Source: Microvirga lupini (lineage in GTDB: Bacteria > Pseudomonadota > Alphaproteobacteria > Rhizobiales > Beijerinckiaceae). Taken from it: 64,000 nucleotides of DNA. The notes beneath the pieces are model-generated. The model saw nothing but the letters and a program-made list of their open reading frames with translations. It was not told the origin of the DNA and did not search any database. This document shows, in pieces, positions 44,146 through 52,390 of the stretch; within the stretch, counting starts at the first letter, position 1, and the number at the start of each line of letters is the position of its first letter. Where the stretch lies: assembly GCF_014191055.1 (NCBI RefSeq), contig NZ_JACHWB010000004.1, positions 124,001-188,000 of the forward strand, written 5' to 3'. The position numbers were made by a program, and so were the translations under genes.

Positions 44146-44897
44146 GCAAGACACCGACCCTGCGTCTCGACCGGCTTCTGGCCAATCTCGGCTACGGCTC
44201 GCGCCGCGAGGTGCAGCAGCTTGTCTGGGCCGGGCTTGTGACCCTGGACGGGGAGGTAATCGAGGATTCCGATCAGCGCATTGCCGTCACCCGCGACCTC
44301 TCGGAGAGGATGAAGGTTCAGGGCAAGCCTCTCGATCCGCCTCCGGGTCTGATCCTGATGCTGCACAAGCCGCTAGGGGTTACCTGCTCGCACAAGGAGG
44401 CGGGTCTCCTGGTCTATGGCCTTCTGCCCGAGCGCTGGCGCCGGCGCGACCCGGCCCTCTCGACGGTCGGGCGTCTCGACAAGGAGTCATCGGGGCTGCT
44501 GCTGATGACCGATGACGGCAATCTCCTGCACCGCATCATCTCGCCCCGCGCCAACATCTCCAAGCGCTACCACGTGACCCTCGACCGGATGCTGAAAGGG
44601 GATGAGGCCGAGATCTTCGCCTCGGGAACCCTGATGCTGGAGGGGGAGGACAAGCCGCTCCTGCCCGCGCAACTGGACGTGCTTTCCCCGACGAGCGCCC
44701 ATGTCACGGTGACTGAGGGGCGCTACCATCAGGTCCGACGCATGTTCGCCGCCCTGGGCAACCACGTCACGGCCTTGCACCGCAACCGGATCGGCGCTTT
44801 GGAACTCCCGGCGGATCTGGAACCGGGACAGTTCCGGCTCATGAGCGAGGCTGACCTCGGCATGATCCTGCCGCCGGTCAACAAGGCTTCACATTGA
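44142..44897 (+). CDS. rsuA: 16S rRNA pseudouridine synthase, RsuA-like
   Basis: Encodes 251 residues from the ATG at 44142. An S4 RNA-binding domain (LRLDRLLANLGYGSRREVQQ) precedes the RsuA/RluB-type catalytic domain with the active-site aspartate D113 in GRLDKESSGLLLMTDDG, and the ending EGRYHQVRRMFAALGNHV. E. coli RsuA makes pseudouridine 516 in 16S rRNA. The four-base overlap with the rsmC-like gene couples two 16S rRNA-modifying enzymes. Confidence 0.88.
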   Translation: MSKTPTLRLDRLLANLGYGSRREVQQLVWAGLVTLDGEVIEDSDQRIAVTRDLSERMKVQGKPLDPPPGLILMLHKPLGVTCSHKEAGLLVYGLLPERWRRRDPALSTVGRLDKESSGLLLMTDDGNLLHRIISPRANISKRYHVTLDRMLKGDEAEIFASGTLMLEGEDKPLLPAQLDVLSPTSAHVTVTEGRYHQVRRMFAALGNHVTALHRNRIGALELPADLEPGQFRLMSEADLGMILPPVNKASH

Positions 44898-44977
44898 TAT
44901 CCCATGATCCGGCCCTTCAAGCTGCAGGGATTTGTTCAGTTGCTCCTCAGATTCGGGTCCTATAGGAAGAACAACAG

Positions 44978-45361
44978 GTGGGATGCCGTTCAAGACATCA
45001 CCTGGATCAGACGGATACCGCATTGGCCCGTTCGCGCCTCAACCGTTTTCTCGTTCAGGCCCTACTCGGCCTGCTTCTCTTCACATGGCTTCCAGCCATG
45101 GGGGCAGCCGATTTCACACTTCTGGATGATCTCGCGCATGTTCTCTCACTATCTGAGGGAGCTGAGGCAGACGATGCAGCATGCCCTGACACCTCCGAAG
45201 ATGGGAGTGGGGTTGATGATGCCATTCCCTCGGGCTTGTTCTGCCGATCAATGGACGGCGGACTCGGGCAAGATTGGCGTCACAGGGTCTTAAGGGTTGC
45301 TGATATTTCCGGCCATCCCGGAGCCCCGCAGGCAACGGGTCCGCCAAGCTTGTCAAACTGA
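44978..45361 (+). CDS. possible small exported protein (uncertain)
   Basis: A 127-residue frame opens with a GTG at 44978 after AGGAAG (44964-44969); a TTG at 45023 would give a cleaner signal peptide (RFLVQALLGLLLFTWLPAMGA). The remainder is acidic and short, with two cysteines. There is no recognisable domain, and the end overlaps low-information sequence. If it is not real, 44898-45506 is a 609-base gap before terC with no other content I can support; I looked for a manganese riboswitch there and did not find its conserved core. Confidence 0.3.
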   Translation: MGCRSRHHLDQTDTALARSRLNRFLVQALLGLLLFTWLPAMGAADFTLLDDLAHVLSLSEGAEADDAACPDTSEDGSGVDDAIPSGLFCRSMDGGLGQDWRHRVLRVADISGHPGAPQATGPPSLSN

Positions 45362-45506
45362 GCAGATCCGGGGGCTGTATCCCTCGGGCGTTTTCACCCG
45401 CTCCGCATCTTTCAAGTTTGCGCCCTTATTCCTTCCGAGACTGTCGCTAAGCCGCAACTGGCTTGAGCGCCTGTTCGCCTCGGCAGCTTTTGACAAGTTC
45501 ATCATC

Positions 45507-46187
45507 ATGGAAGCCCTTCTCCCACACGTTCTGAAACTCCTCGGTATCATCTGGATCAATATCATCCTGTCCGGCGACAATGCGGTGGTCATCGCATTGG
45601 CCTGCCGCGGCCTTCCGGAAGACAAACGCCGCATCGGCATGATTCTTGGGGCCGGCGTTGCCGTTGGCCTGCGCATCATCTTCACGATCCTCGTCGCAGC
45701 GCTCCTGGCAACACCCTTCCTGAAGATCATCGGCGGCTTGCTCCTGCTCTGGATAGCCGTGAAGCTTCTGAGCGGCGATGACGACGAAGGATCAGTGAAG
45801 GAAACCGATCGTCTCTGGCATGCGGTCTGGACCGTCGTGGTCGCCGATGCGGTCATGAGCCTCGACAACGTTCTCGCGATTGCCGCGGTCGCTCAGGACT
45901 CAACAGTTCTGCTTGCCGTTGGGCTGGCCATCTCGATCCCCCTCATCGTCGCGGGCGCCGCCCTGATCATGGCGCTCCTGGACCGCCTGCCCCTCCTGGT
46001 CTGGGCCGGTGCGGCCCTTCTGGGCTGGGTCGCGGGTGAGATGCTGATCTCCGATCCCTGGCTGCTTGAGCACCTCGGCCAGGAGTTGAGCCATAAGGCG
46101 GAAATTCCGAGCGCTGTCCTCGGGGCCGTCCTGGTGCTGGCCATCGGCTATATTGCCCGTCACCGAGCCGCAGGCGGCGAGGCTTAG
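45507..46187 (+). CDS. TerC/YjbE-family integral membrane protein, probable metal exporter
   Basis: Encodes 226 residues from the ATG at 45507; the frame is open upstream but those residues are not membrane-like. About seven hydrophobic segments occur. The two acidic family motifs are IILSGDNAVVIALACRGL near the N terminus and DAVMSLDNVLAIAAVA in the middle, whose aspartates would bind metal. Characterised members export manganese or serve in exoenzyme metalation. No metal regulator lies nearby. The tRNA-Arg gene follows 157 bases later. Confidence 0.87.
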   Translation: MEALLPHVLKLLGIIWINIILSGDNAVVIALACRGLPEDKRRIGMILGAGVAVGLRIIFTILVAALLATPFLKIIGGLLLLWIAVKLLSGDDDEGSVKETDRLWHAVWTVVVADAVMSLDNVLAIAAVAQDSTVLLAVGLAISIPLIVAGAALIMALLDRLPLLVWAGAALLGWVAGEMLISDPWLLEHLGQELSHKAEIPSAVLGAVLVLAIGYIARHRAAGGEA

Positions 46188-46344
46188 ACCTCTGAGGTGG
46201 CTCACTGGAGGTTCGGTCCTGCCACCATCTTGTCCTTTAGCTGAGCGGCAGGACCGAATCCGACATCAAGACCCAGATGAACTCCGCCAGAGGTTGCCCT
46301 CAAGCCCGTAATCGGGTAGGGAAAGTTCAGGCCCATCGCCTCAA

Positions 46345-46421
46345 GCACCCGTAGCTCAGCTGGATAGAGCGTTGCCCTCCGAAGGCAAAGGTCACACGTT
46401 CGAATCGTGTCGGGTGCGCCA
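46345..46421 (+). tRNA. tRNA-Arg (anticodon CCG)
   Basis: A 77-base cloverleaf with encoded CCA. The acceptor stem is GCACCCG/CGGGTGC, the D arm GCTC...GAGC, the anticodon stem TTGCC/GGCAA around loop CTCCGAA (anticodon CCG, reads CGG), and the T arm ACACG-TTCGAAT-CGTGT. All stems pair. Confidence 0.97.
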
Positions 46422-46565
46422 TTTCTCAACTCCTTCGGAGCAAGAGGTCGGGCGCATGGGTCAATCTCTCTTAAACTGATGGTCAGCACTCCCGGACACC
46501 GTGGTCAGCGGCCAGGAAATTGCGAGCCCGTTATTGTCCAGGCAATTCATGTCTGGTTGAAGAGA

Positions 46566-46682
46566 CTACTTCCCGATGAAGGCGTTTGCGAGAATCGTCG
46601 TGGCGTAGGCTGACATGACGAAGAACGGGCCAAGCACGGACGCCGACACAAGCAGGACAAGCGAGTTCTTGAGGATACGCAT
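46566..46682 (-). CDS. 38-residue small membrane or exported peptide
   Basis: An ATG at 46682 with GGAG eight bases upstream opens a 38-residue frame ending TAG at 46566. It reads MRILKNSLVLLVSASVLGPF, then FVMSAYATTILANAFIGK: a short positive N terminus, a hydrophobic core and an AYA-type cleavage site, so it is either a signal peptide with a tiny product or a single-span peptide. It is the first of three very small genes on the minus strand here. Function is unknown. Confidence 0.5.
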   Translation of the reverse strand: MRILKNSLVLLVSASVLGPFFVMSAYATTILANAFIGK

Positions 46683-46773
46683 CGTGAGGCTCCTTCACTG
46701 TGGGGCCTCGACCTTAAGGGCGATAGGGTTAACCTTAACCTAACCTTGGCGCATAGGTTGGCCGGGTATGGAG

Positions 46774-46816
46774 GAGCCCTCGCGCGTGCCTACGACAAGC
46801 CTCCATGCGAGGGCTC
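46774..46816. other. long-loop hairpin downstream of the 110-residue exported protein gene
   Basis: GAGCCCTCGC (46774-46783) and GCGAGGGCTC (46807-46816) are perfect ten-base arms around a 23-base loop, starting eight bases after the stop at 46825. There is no T run, so it may be an RNA-stabilising stem or a weak terminator. Confidence 0.45.
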
Positions 46817-46824
46817 GGATGCTG

Positions 46825-47157
46825 TCAGTCGCAGCGACGAACACGCCGGGTGACGGAACCGCCCCAGCGATCCTCTTCCACGATCGTGACATTCCGGCAC
46901 CGCTCTTCATAGGCACCATAGCGTCGCTCATCATGTCGGGCATCGCGCCGGCCCTGCTCATAGGCGCGCTCGGCTTCCCGGCGCTCGCGCCACCGTTCAC
47001 GCCGTTCCCGCTCCTCCTGCTGAGGATCACGAACACCAATCTGCGGACGGCCATCGGGACCAATGCCGAACTGAATGCTCGGCTGAGCTATTGAAGGCGT
47101 GCCGGCAAGAAGACCAGAACCGATGGTGATGACAGCCAGAAGAGCAAATTTTCTCAT
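46825..47157 (-). CDS. small exported, highly charged protein
   Basis: Encodes 110 residues. A signal peptide (MRKFALLAVITIGSGLLAGT, cut near SIAQP) is followed by FGIGPDGRPQIGVRDP and then a strongly charged Arg/Glu stretch (RERREAERAYEQGRRDAR), ending with two cysteines (RCRNVTIVEED, RRVRRCD). Proteins of this style are common in Rhizobiales periplasm and have no known function. It stands between the 38-residue peptide and a doubtful frame at 47241. Confidence 0.65.
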   Translation of the reverse strand: MRKFALLAVITIGSGLLAGTPSIAQPSIQFGIGPDGRPQIGVRDPQQEERERRERWRERREAERAYEQGRRDARHDERRYGAYEERCRNVTIVEEDRWGGSVTRRVRRCD

Positions 47158-47240
47158 GGGTTCAATTCCTTAGGTGATCGCGACGTAACGTCCGTTCACC
47201 AAGGCAGTTCCAATCCACGGCCGCGCCGCGGTGCCTTGCC

Positions 47241-47496
47241 TCACACTTCAATCAGGATTCTTACGTTCAGGCCGTCAGCGGTCTTTCTGAAAAGCTTATG
47301 CTCTGAGGGGCTTACGGGGAGGGTGATGAGTCGGCAGGTCAGAAGCTTTCGATTCTTCTCCTGCGCGCGATGTTTGGCCTGTATGAGCTTTTTGCTCTCC
47401 TTCGGTGAGGCATTCCCGCCTGGTAACCTGCTGATATCTCTTTCCTGAAAGATCAATCGTGATCTGACGGCCGGAGATGGGATCGAAAATCGTCAT
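47241..47496 (-). pseudogene. possible frameshifted small gene
   Basis: Two overlapping minus-strand frames share this stretch: one starts MTIFDPISGRQITIDLSGKR at 47496 and one ends KLFRKTADGLNVRILIEV at 47241. The first reads like the N terminus of a real small protein and the second like a plausible C terminus, with the switch somewhere in 47380-47440. This suggests a small protein of about 80 residues broken by one indel, or chance overlap. No homologue is recognised. Confidence 0.25.
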
Positions 47497-47620
47497 CGAG
47501 GTCTGCTCTCGTCGAGGCGGGAGGATCTCGCCGCCTGCACGAGAGGAACGGCCGAATCCGAACTCCGTTCGGACGACAGCTTCTGCAATGTGCGCTTGAG
47601 CACCAGGACCGGTGAAGTCT

Positions 47621-47800
47621 TCACCGATAGGGCTGAGGGTTCCGCCGCGCTATGATCCAGACTGCGTGGACGATGCCAGGGATGTAGCCCAGGATCGTCA
47701 GCAGAATGTTGAGCCAGAACTGACCGCCCAAACCCACGGTGAAGAACACGCCGACAGGCGGCAGGAGGATGGCAAGAAGAATGCGAAGCAGGTTTCCCAT
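47621..47800 (-). CDS. YqaE/Pmp3-family small membrane protein
   Basis: Encodes 59 residues from the ATG at 47800. Two membrane spans are visible: RILLAILLPPVGVFFTVG and WLNILLTILGYIPGIVHAVW, ending IIARRNPQPYR. The PPVGVF and GYIPGIVHA motifs are diagnostic of the Pmp3/YqaE family, which is induced by stress and affects membrane potential or ion homeostasis in other organisms. It is too short for most gene callers' length cut-offs. It lies 64 bases before the SDR gene in the reading direction of both and could be read from that operon. Confidence 0.88.
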   Translation of the reverse strand: MGNLLRILLAILLPPVGVFFTVGLGGQFWLNILLTILGYIPGIVHAVWIIARRNPQPYR

Positions 47801-47863
47801 AAGCTCAGATCGCTGGTGAAGTCAGGAGTGGAACGGGAAGGCGCCCCTCCTGTTCCAACCCCA

Positions 47864-48628
47864 TCATGCAATCGTGACCCCGCCATCCACGACCACGGTC
47901 TGGCCTGTCATGAAGCTCGAGGCCGGGGAGGCCAGGAAGGCAGCCACGGGGCCGATCTCGTCCGGCGTGCCGATCCGGCGCAGGGGCGTCTGGCTGTTGC
48001 GCTGCTCCAAGGCCTGCTCGTCCTCCCACAGCGCCCGCGCGAAATCGGTTTTGACCAGGCCCGGCGCGATGCAGTTGATGCGCACGTTCTTCGGGCCCCA
48101 CTCCACCGCGAGATTGCGGGCCAGCGCAAAGTCCGCCGCTTTGGATATACCGTAGCCGCCGATCACGCCTGTCCCGCGCAGACCCGCGATGGACGAGACG
48201 ATGACGACAGCGCCGCCGCCCCGCTCGGCCATCTCCGGAATGACGAGGTTGCAGAGCCAGAGATTGCTCTTCACGTTTGCGCCCATGATCTTGTCGAAGA
48301 CCTCATCGCTGAGGCTGCTCATGGGGCCGTAGACCGGATTGACGGCGGCGTTGCAGACCAGGATGTCAATCGGCCCGAGACGCTCCCGTGTGCCGGCGAC
48401 GAGCGCTTCGACTTCCGCTTTGCGTGAGATGTTACAGGGAATGGCGATGGCTTCGCCGCCTTTTGCCCGGATGCCGTTCACCACCGGCTCGCAGGCTTCG
48501 ATCTTGCGGCTCGATACCACGACCCTGGCGCCGAGCGAGGCCATGGTTTCCGCGATGGAGCGCCCGATGCCGCGGCTCGAGCCGGTGACGATGGCCACCT
48601 TTCCGGAAAGGTCGAAGGGGTTGGTCAT
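47864..48628 (-). CDS. short-chain dehydrogenase/reductase
   Basis: Encodes 254 residues. The cofactor motif is [14 protein letters not shown], with NAAVNPVYG following and the catalytic SS.AG...YGISKAA (Y and K) in [20 protein letters not shown]. It is a classical NAD(P) SDR, probably acting on a hydroxyacyl or alcohol group in the acid-degradation pathway of the operon. It overlaps the stop of the upstream acyl-CoA dehydrogenase gene by four bases (ATGA), so it is co-translated and last in a six-gene unit. Confidence 0.9.
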   Translation of the reverse strand: MTNPFDLSGKVAIVTGSSRGIGRSIAETMASLGARVVVSSRKIEACEPVVNGIRAKGGEAIAIPCNISRKAEVEALVAGTRERLGPIDILVCNAAVNPVYGPMSSLSDEVFDKIMGANVKSNLWLCNLVIPEMAERGGGAVVIVSSIAGLRGTGVIGGYGISKAADFALARNLAVEWGPKNVRINCIAPGLVKTDFARALWEDEQALEQRNSQTPLRRIGTPDEIGPVAAFLASPASSFMTGQTVVVDGGVTIA

Positions 48629-49866
48629 GCGGCGGGCCCTGCATTGTGCGGCCGGTCAGTCGGCCTGTATTTCGCAAGTTCGATCTTGGCGACAGTCTCG
48701 CGATGGACTTCATCCGGGCCATCGACGAGCCTGAGCACGCGGGCACGGGCATAGGCATAGGCCAGGTGGAAATCCTGGCTGACGCCGCCGCCGCCATGAA
48801 GCTGGATGGCCCGGTCCACGACCTTCAAGGCCGCCGCCGGAGCCGCAACCTTGATCATGGCGATCTCGGCGCGGGCCGCCTTGTTGCCGACCTCGTCCAT
48901 CATGCGTGCGGCCTGGAGCGTCAGCAGGCGCGCCTGGTCGATCTCCATGCGCGACTCGGCGATCCAGTGGCGCGTCACGCCATGGTCGGCAACGGCCCTG
49001 CCGAACGTGTTGCGCGACAAGGCCCGCTTGCACATGGTCTCCAGCGCACGCTCGGCCAAGCCGATGGAGCGCATGCAGTGATGGATGCGGCCAGGTCCCA
49101 GTCGCCCTTGAGCGATCTCGAAGCCACGACCTTCGCCGAGCAGGATGTTCGATGCTGGAACGCGCACGTTGTCGAAGACCACCTCCGCGTGGCCGTGCGG
49201 CGCGTCGTCATAGCCGAAGACCGTGAGCGGCCGGACCACTGTCACGCCGGGCGTGTCCATCGGCACCAGAACCATCGATTGCTGCTGGTGCTTGGGCGCG
49301 TTCGGGTCGGTCTTGCCCATGACGATGGCGATCTTGCAGCGCGGGTCCATGGCCCCGGAGGTCCACCATTTGCGACCGTTGATCACGTATTCATCGCCCT
49401 CGCGGCGGATCTCGGTGCGGATGTTGGTGGCGTCCGACGAGGCCACCTCCGGCTCGGTCATGGCAAAGCACGAGCGGATCTCGCCCTCCATCAGGGGCTT
49501 GAGCCAGCGCTCCTTGTGTTCCTCCGATCCATAGAGAATCAGTGTCTCCATGTTGCCCGTATCGGGCGCCGAGCAGTTGAACGGCTCAGCCCCGATGGGC
49601 GAGCGCCCCATGACCTCGCAGACCATGGCGTATTCCAGGTTGGACAAGGAATCCGGGTAGTGGCGCTTGGGCAGGAACAGGTTCCACAGACCCTGAGCTT
49701 TGGCGCGCTCCTTCAGATCCTCCATGACTGCGGGAATGCCCCAGCGGTTGGGCATGGCGTTGAGCTGCTGCTCGAAGATTTCTTCCGCCGGATAAACATG
49801 GGCTTCCATGAATTCCGTGACGCGGTGGCGCAGGTCTTCTGCCCGTGGGCTTATGGGAAACAGCAT
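48625..49866 (-). CDS. acyl-CoA dehydrogenase, ACAD11-like
   Basis: Encodes 413 residues. The FAD/substrate motif [17 protein letters not shown] is typical of the ACAD10/11 branch, which acts on 4-hydroxyacyl or branched acyl-CoAs, and [20 protein letters not shown] ends the helical domain. That branch is often accompanied by an aminoglycoside-phosphotransferase-like kinase (as in the levulinate pathway), which is not seen here. Its partner may be the adjacent SDR, coupled by an ATGA overlap. Substrate is unknown. Confidence 0.88.
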   Translation of the reverse strand: MLFPISPRAEDLRHRVTEFMEAHVYPAEEIFEQQLNAMPNRWGIPAVMEDLKERAKAQGLWNLFLPKRHYPDSLSNLEYAMVCEVMGRSPIGAEPFNCSAPDTGNMETLILYGSEEHKERWLKPLMEGEIRSCFAMTEPEVASSDATNIRTEIRREGDEYVINGRKWWTSGAMDPRCKIAIVMGKTDPNAPKHQQQSMVLVPMDTPGVTVVRPLTVFGYDDAPHGHAEVVFDNVRVPASNILLGEGRGFEIAQGRLGPGRIHHCMRSIGLAERALETMCKRALSRNTFGRAVADHGVTRHWIAESRMEIDQARLLTLQAARMMDEVGNKAARAEIAMIKVAAPAAALKVVDRAIQLHGGGGVSQDFHLAYAYARARVLRLVDGPDEVHRETVAKIELAKYRPTDRPHNAGPAA

Positions 49867-49878
49867 CGACGTCTCCTG

Positions 49879-51027
49879 TCAGGCCGCCATCAGGCCGCCG
49901 GTTTCAGCAAGCTTCGACAGATGGTGATCGGCATCGCCGAACAGCGTGTCGATCATCGTTACGCGCTTGAAGAGGTGTCCGACCTTGTACTCCATGGTCA
50001 TGCCGACGCCGCCGTGCAGTTGGATCGCCTGCTGGCCGACAAAGCGGCCCGAGCGGCCGATCTGTACCTTCGCGGCCGAGATGGCCTTGCGGCGCTCCTC
50101 CGCATTCTGTTCCTGCGCCATCATGGCGGCGAACATCGCCATGCTGCGCCCCTGTTCGAGCGCGATGAACATCTCGGACGAGCGATGCTGCAGCACCTGG
50201 AACGACCCGATGGTGGTGTTGAACTGCTTTCGGGTCTTCAGGTAGTCGACCGTGAGTTTGAGCATCTCGTCCATGGCGCCGATGGCCTCGGCGGTAAGCG
50301 CCGCGATGGCGATGTCGGTCACCTTTTCCACGACCGGCAGGGCGCCTTCCGGATTGCCGATGACGTTCTCGGCATCCACACGCACGGATTCCAGCGTCAC
50401 TTCGGCGGCGCGCTGCCCGTCCTGCGTCGGGTAGCCGCGTCGTGAGACGCCCGGCGCATTCGCATCCAGGAGAAACAGGCCGATGCCGTCCCGGTCGCGG
50501 CGGGAGCCGGCGACGCGGGCCGTCACCAGGATCTTGTCGGCGCTGTCGCCGTGAAGCACGACGCTTTTCTGCCCGTTGAGAACGAAGCTGCCGCCGTCGC
50601 GCTGCGCGGCTGTTCCGACATCGAAGAGGTCGTAGCGCGACTGCCGCTCCGTGTGGGCGAAGGCGAGGCGAAGATCGCCGGATGCGATCTGGGGCAGATA
50701 AGCGGATTTCTGCTCCTCGCTGCCGCCATGCTGCAGCAGGCCGCCGCCGAGGATCACGGTCGCGAGATAGGGCTCGAGTGCCAGCGAACGCCCGAACGCC
50801 TCCATGATCGCCATGGTCTCCACAGGCCCGCCGCCGAAGCCGCCATGCGCCTCGTCGAAGGGGAGCGCGAGAAGGCCCAGCTCCGCATAGGCGCTCCACA
50901 GTTCCTTGCTCCAGCCCTCCGGCTCCTTGGCATAACGCTGGCGGCTTTCGAAGTCGTAGCGGTCCGCCATCAGGCGATCGACGCTGTCCTTCAGGAGGCG
51001 CTGTTCTTCGCTGAGATCAAAGTCCAT
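49879..51027 (-). CDS. acyl-CoA dehydrogenase, PimD-like subunit
   Basis: Encodes 382 residues from the ATG at 51027 (AAGGAG ribosome site). It has the acyl-CoA dehydrogenase fold, with GGFGGGPVETMAIMEAFGR early and QLHGGVGMTMEYKVGHLFKR late, but lacks the usual TEP.AGSD substrate loop (AFAHTERQSRYD instead). In Rhodopseudomonas the pimeloyl-CoA dehydrogenase is a PimC/PimD heterodimer in which one subunit is divergent like this. The 398-residue partner is encoded just upstream. A palindromic repeat separates the two. Confidence 0.87.
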   Translation of the reverse strand: MDFDLSEEQRLLKDSVDRLMADRYDFESRQRYAKEPEGWSKELWSAYAELGLLALPFDEAHGGFGGGPVETMAIMEAFGRSLALEPYLATVILGGGLLQHGGSEEQKSAYLPQIASGDLRLAFAHTERQSRYDLFDVGTAAQRDGGSFVLNGQKSVVLHGDSADKILVTARVAGSRRDRDGIGLFLLDANAPGVSRRGYPTQDGQRAAEVTLESVRVDAENVIGNPEGALPVVEKVTDIAIAALTAEAIGAMDEMLKLTVDYLKTRKQFNTTIGSFQVLQHRSSEMFIALEQGRSMAMFAAMMAQEQNAEERRKAISAAKVQIGRSGRFVGQQAIQLHGGVGMTMEYKVGHLFKRVTMIDTLFGDADHHLSKLAETGGLMAA

Positions 51028-51040
51028 GTCTTGTCTCCTT

Positions 51041-51139
51041 GTCATTCCCGGCCGGAGTGCAACGGAGGGGAAGGGAACACACCCGTATGCACACCGCTAT
51101 GGATCCCCTTTCCGGTCCTTTCGGACCGCCGGGGATGAC
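51041..51139. repeat. palindromic intergenic element, copy D
   Basis: Outer arms GTCATTCCCGGC (51041-51052) and GCCGGGGATGAC (51128-51139) pair with one G-T wobble. The terminal GTCATTCC sequence identifies the same family as copies A-C in the xylose operon. It lies inside the acyl-CoA dehydrogenase operon and its left end is 13 bases from the start codon at 51027. Confidence 0.75.
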
Positions 51140-51146
51140 ATTCATT

Positions 51147-52343
51147 TCAGAACCCCAAGATGGCCTTAGCGATGATGTTCTTCTGGATTTCGTTCGAGCC
51201 GCCGTAGATCGAGATCTTGCGCCAGTTGAAATAGGTCGGCGCCGCGGTGCTCGCCCAGTCCGGTCCGTCGATGGGCTCGTTGCGGCCTTCCTCCTCCGGG
51301 TGGTAGGGCATGGCGAAGGGACCGACGACTTCCATCAGCAGTTCGGTGGTCGCCTGCTGAATCTCGGAGCCCTTGATCTTGAGGATCGAGGAGGCCGGAT
51401 CGGGTTTGCCCTTCTCGCGCCGGCTCTCAGCCGCCACCACGCGCAGCTGCGTCATCTCGAGCGCCTTCAGCTCCACCTCGACGGCCGCGAGCTTCTCGCG
51501 GAAGCGCGGGATCTCGATCAGCGGAACGTCTCCGATGCGCTCCAGGCTTGCGAGCTCGCGCACGCGCTTCAGGCGCGCCTTCGAGATGCCGATGCGCGCG
51601 ATGCCGACACGCTCGTTGCCCAGCAGGAACTTGGCATAGTCCCAGCCCTTGTTCTCCTGGCCGACGAGGTTCTCGGCCGGCACGCGCACGTCGTCGAAGA
51701 ACACCTCGTTGACCTCATGCCCGCCGTCGATGGTCTGAATCGGACGCACGGTAATCCCCGGCGTCTTCATGTCGATGAGCAGGAAGGAGATGCCCTCCTG
51801 CTTCTTCACGGCGGAATCCGTGCGGGCTAGACAGAAGATCCAATCCGCATGCTGGGCCAGCGTGGTCCAGGTCTTCTGGCCGTTGACGATATAGAAGTCA
51901 CCCTCGCGCTTGGCCGTGGTCTTGAGCGATGCGAGGTCGGAGCCGGCACCCGGCTCGGAGAAGCCCTGGCACCACCAGTCGTCGAGATTGGCGATGCGCG
52001 GCAGGAAGCGGCGCTTCTGCTCGTCGTTGCCGAAGGTATAGATGACCGGACCGACCATGCTGACGCCGAAGGCCAGCGGCTCGGGGGCCGGCGCCTGCTG
52101 CAGCTCGTCACGGAAGATGTACTGCTTCACCGGGCTCCAGCCGGTGCCGCCCCATTCCACCGGCCAATGCGGTACGGCCCAGCCTTTGGCGTTGAGAATG
52201 CGGCTCCAGGTGACGAGGTCGTCTTTGCTCGGATGATGGCCCTCGATCATCTTGCGGCGGATCGAGTCGGGCAGGGCGGTGCGGAAGAATTCGCGAACCT
52301 CGTCGCGGAAGGCGAGCTCCTCATCGGTGAAGCGCAGATCCAT
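51147..52343 (-). CDS. acyl-CoA dehydrogenase, PimC-like subunit
   Basis: Encodes 398 residues. WWCQGFSEPGAGSDLASLKT is the FAD/substrate loop and IYGGSNEIQKNIIAKAILGF the C-terminal signature of long-chain or dicarboxyl acyl-CoA dehydrogenases. Together with the gene at 49879 it resembles the PimC/PimD pair that oxidises pimeloyl-CoA in Rhodopseudomonas palustris. It transfers electrons to electron-transfer flavoprotein. The start lies 47 bases after the acyl-CoA ligase stop. Confidence 0.9.
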   Translation of the reverse strand: MDLRFTDEELAFRDEVREFFRTALPDSIRRKMIEGHHPSKDDLVTWSRILNAKGWAVPHWPVEWGGTGWSPVKQYIFRDELQQAPAPEPLAFGVSMVGPVIYTFGNDEQKRRFLPRIANLDDWWCQGFSEPGAGSDLASLKTTAKREGDFYIVNGQKTWTTLAQHADWIFCLARTDSAVKKQEGISFLLIDMKTPGITVRPIQTIDGGHEVNEVFFDDVRVPAENLVGQENKGWDYAKFLLGNERVGIARIGISKARLKRVRELASLERIGDVPLIEIPRFREKLAAVEVELKALEMTQLRVVAAESRREKGKPDPASSILKIKGSEIQQATTELLMEVVGPFAMPYHPEEEGRNEPIDGPDWASTAAPTYFNWRKISIYGGSNEIQKNIIAKAILGF

Positions 52344-52390
52344 GGGCGATATCCTCTAGGCAGAGAAATGAAGGAATTGGCGGTATCCGG

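Noticed and set aside
44898-45506. Manganese (yybP-ykoY) riboswitch before terC
   Set aside because: The conserved GGGGAGTAGC core and its partner were not found by eye; a covariance search would settle it.
46202-46489. 95-residue minus-strand frame across the tRNA
   Set aside because: It contains the well-known spurious peptide produced by reading a tRNA antisense ([12 protein letters not shown] type).
46728-46745. TTAACC-like direct repeats (telomere-like or CtrA-like)
   Set aside because: Only two or three short copies, and the spacing between TTAA units is not seven bases.
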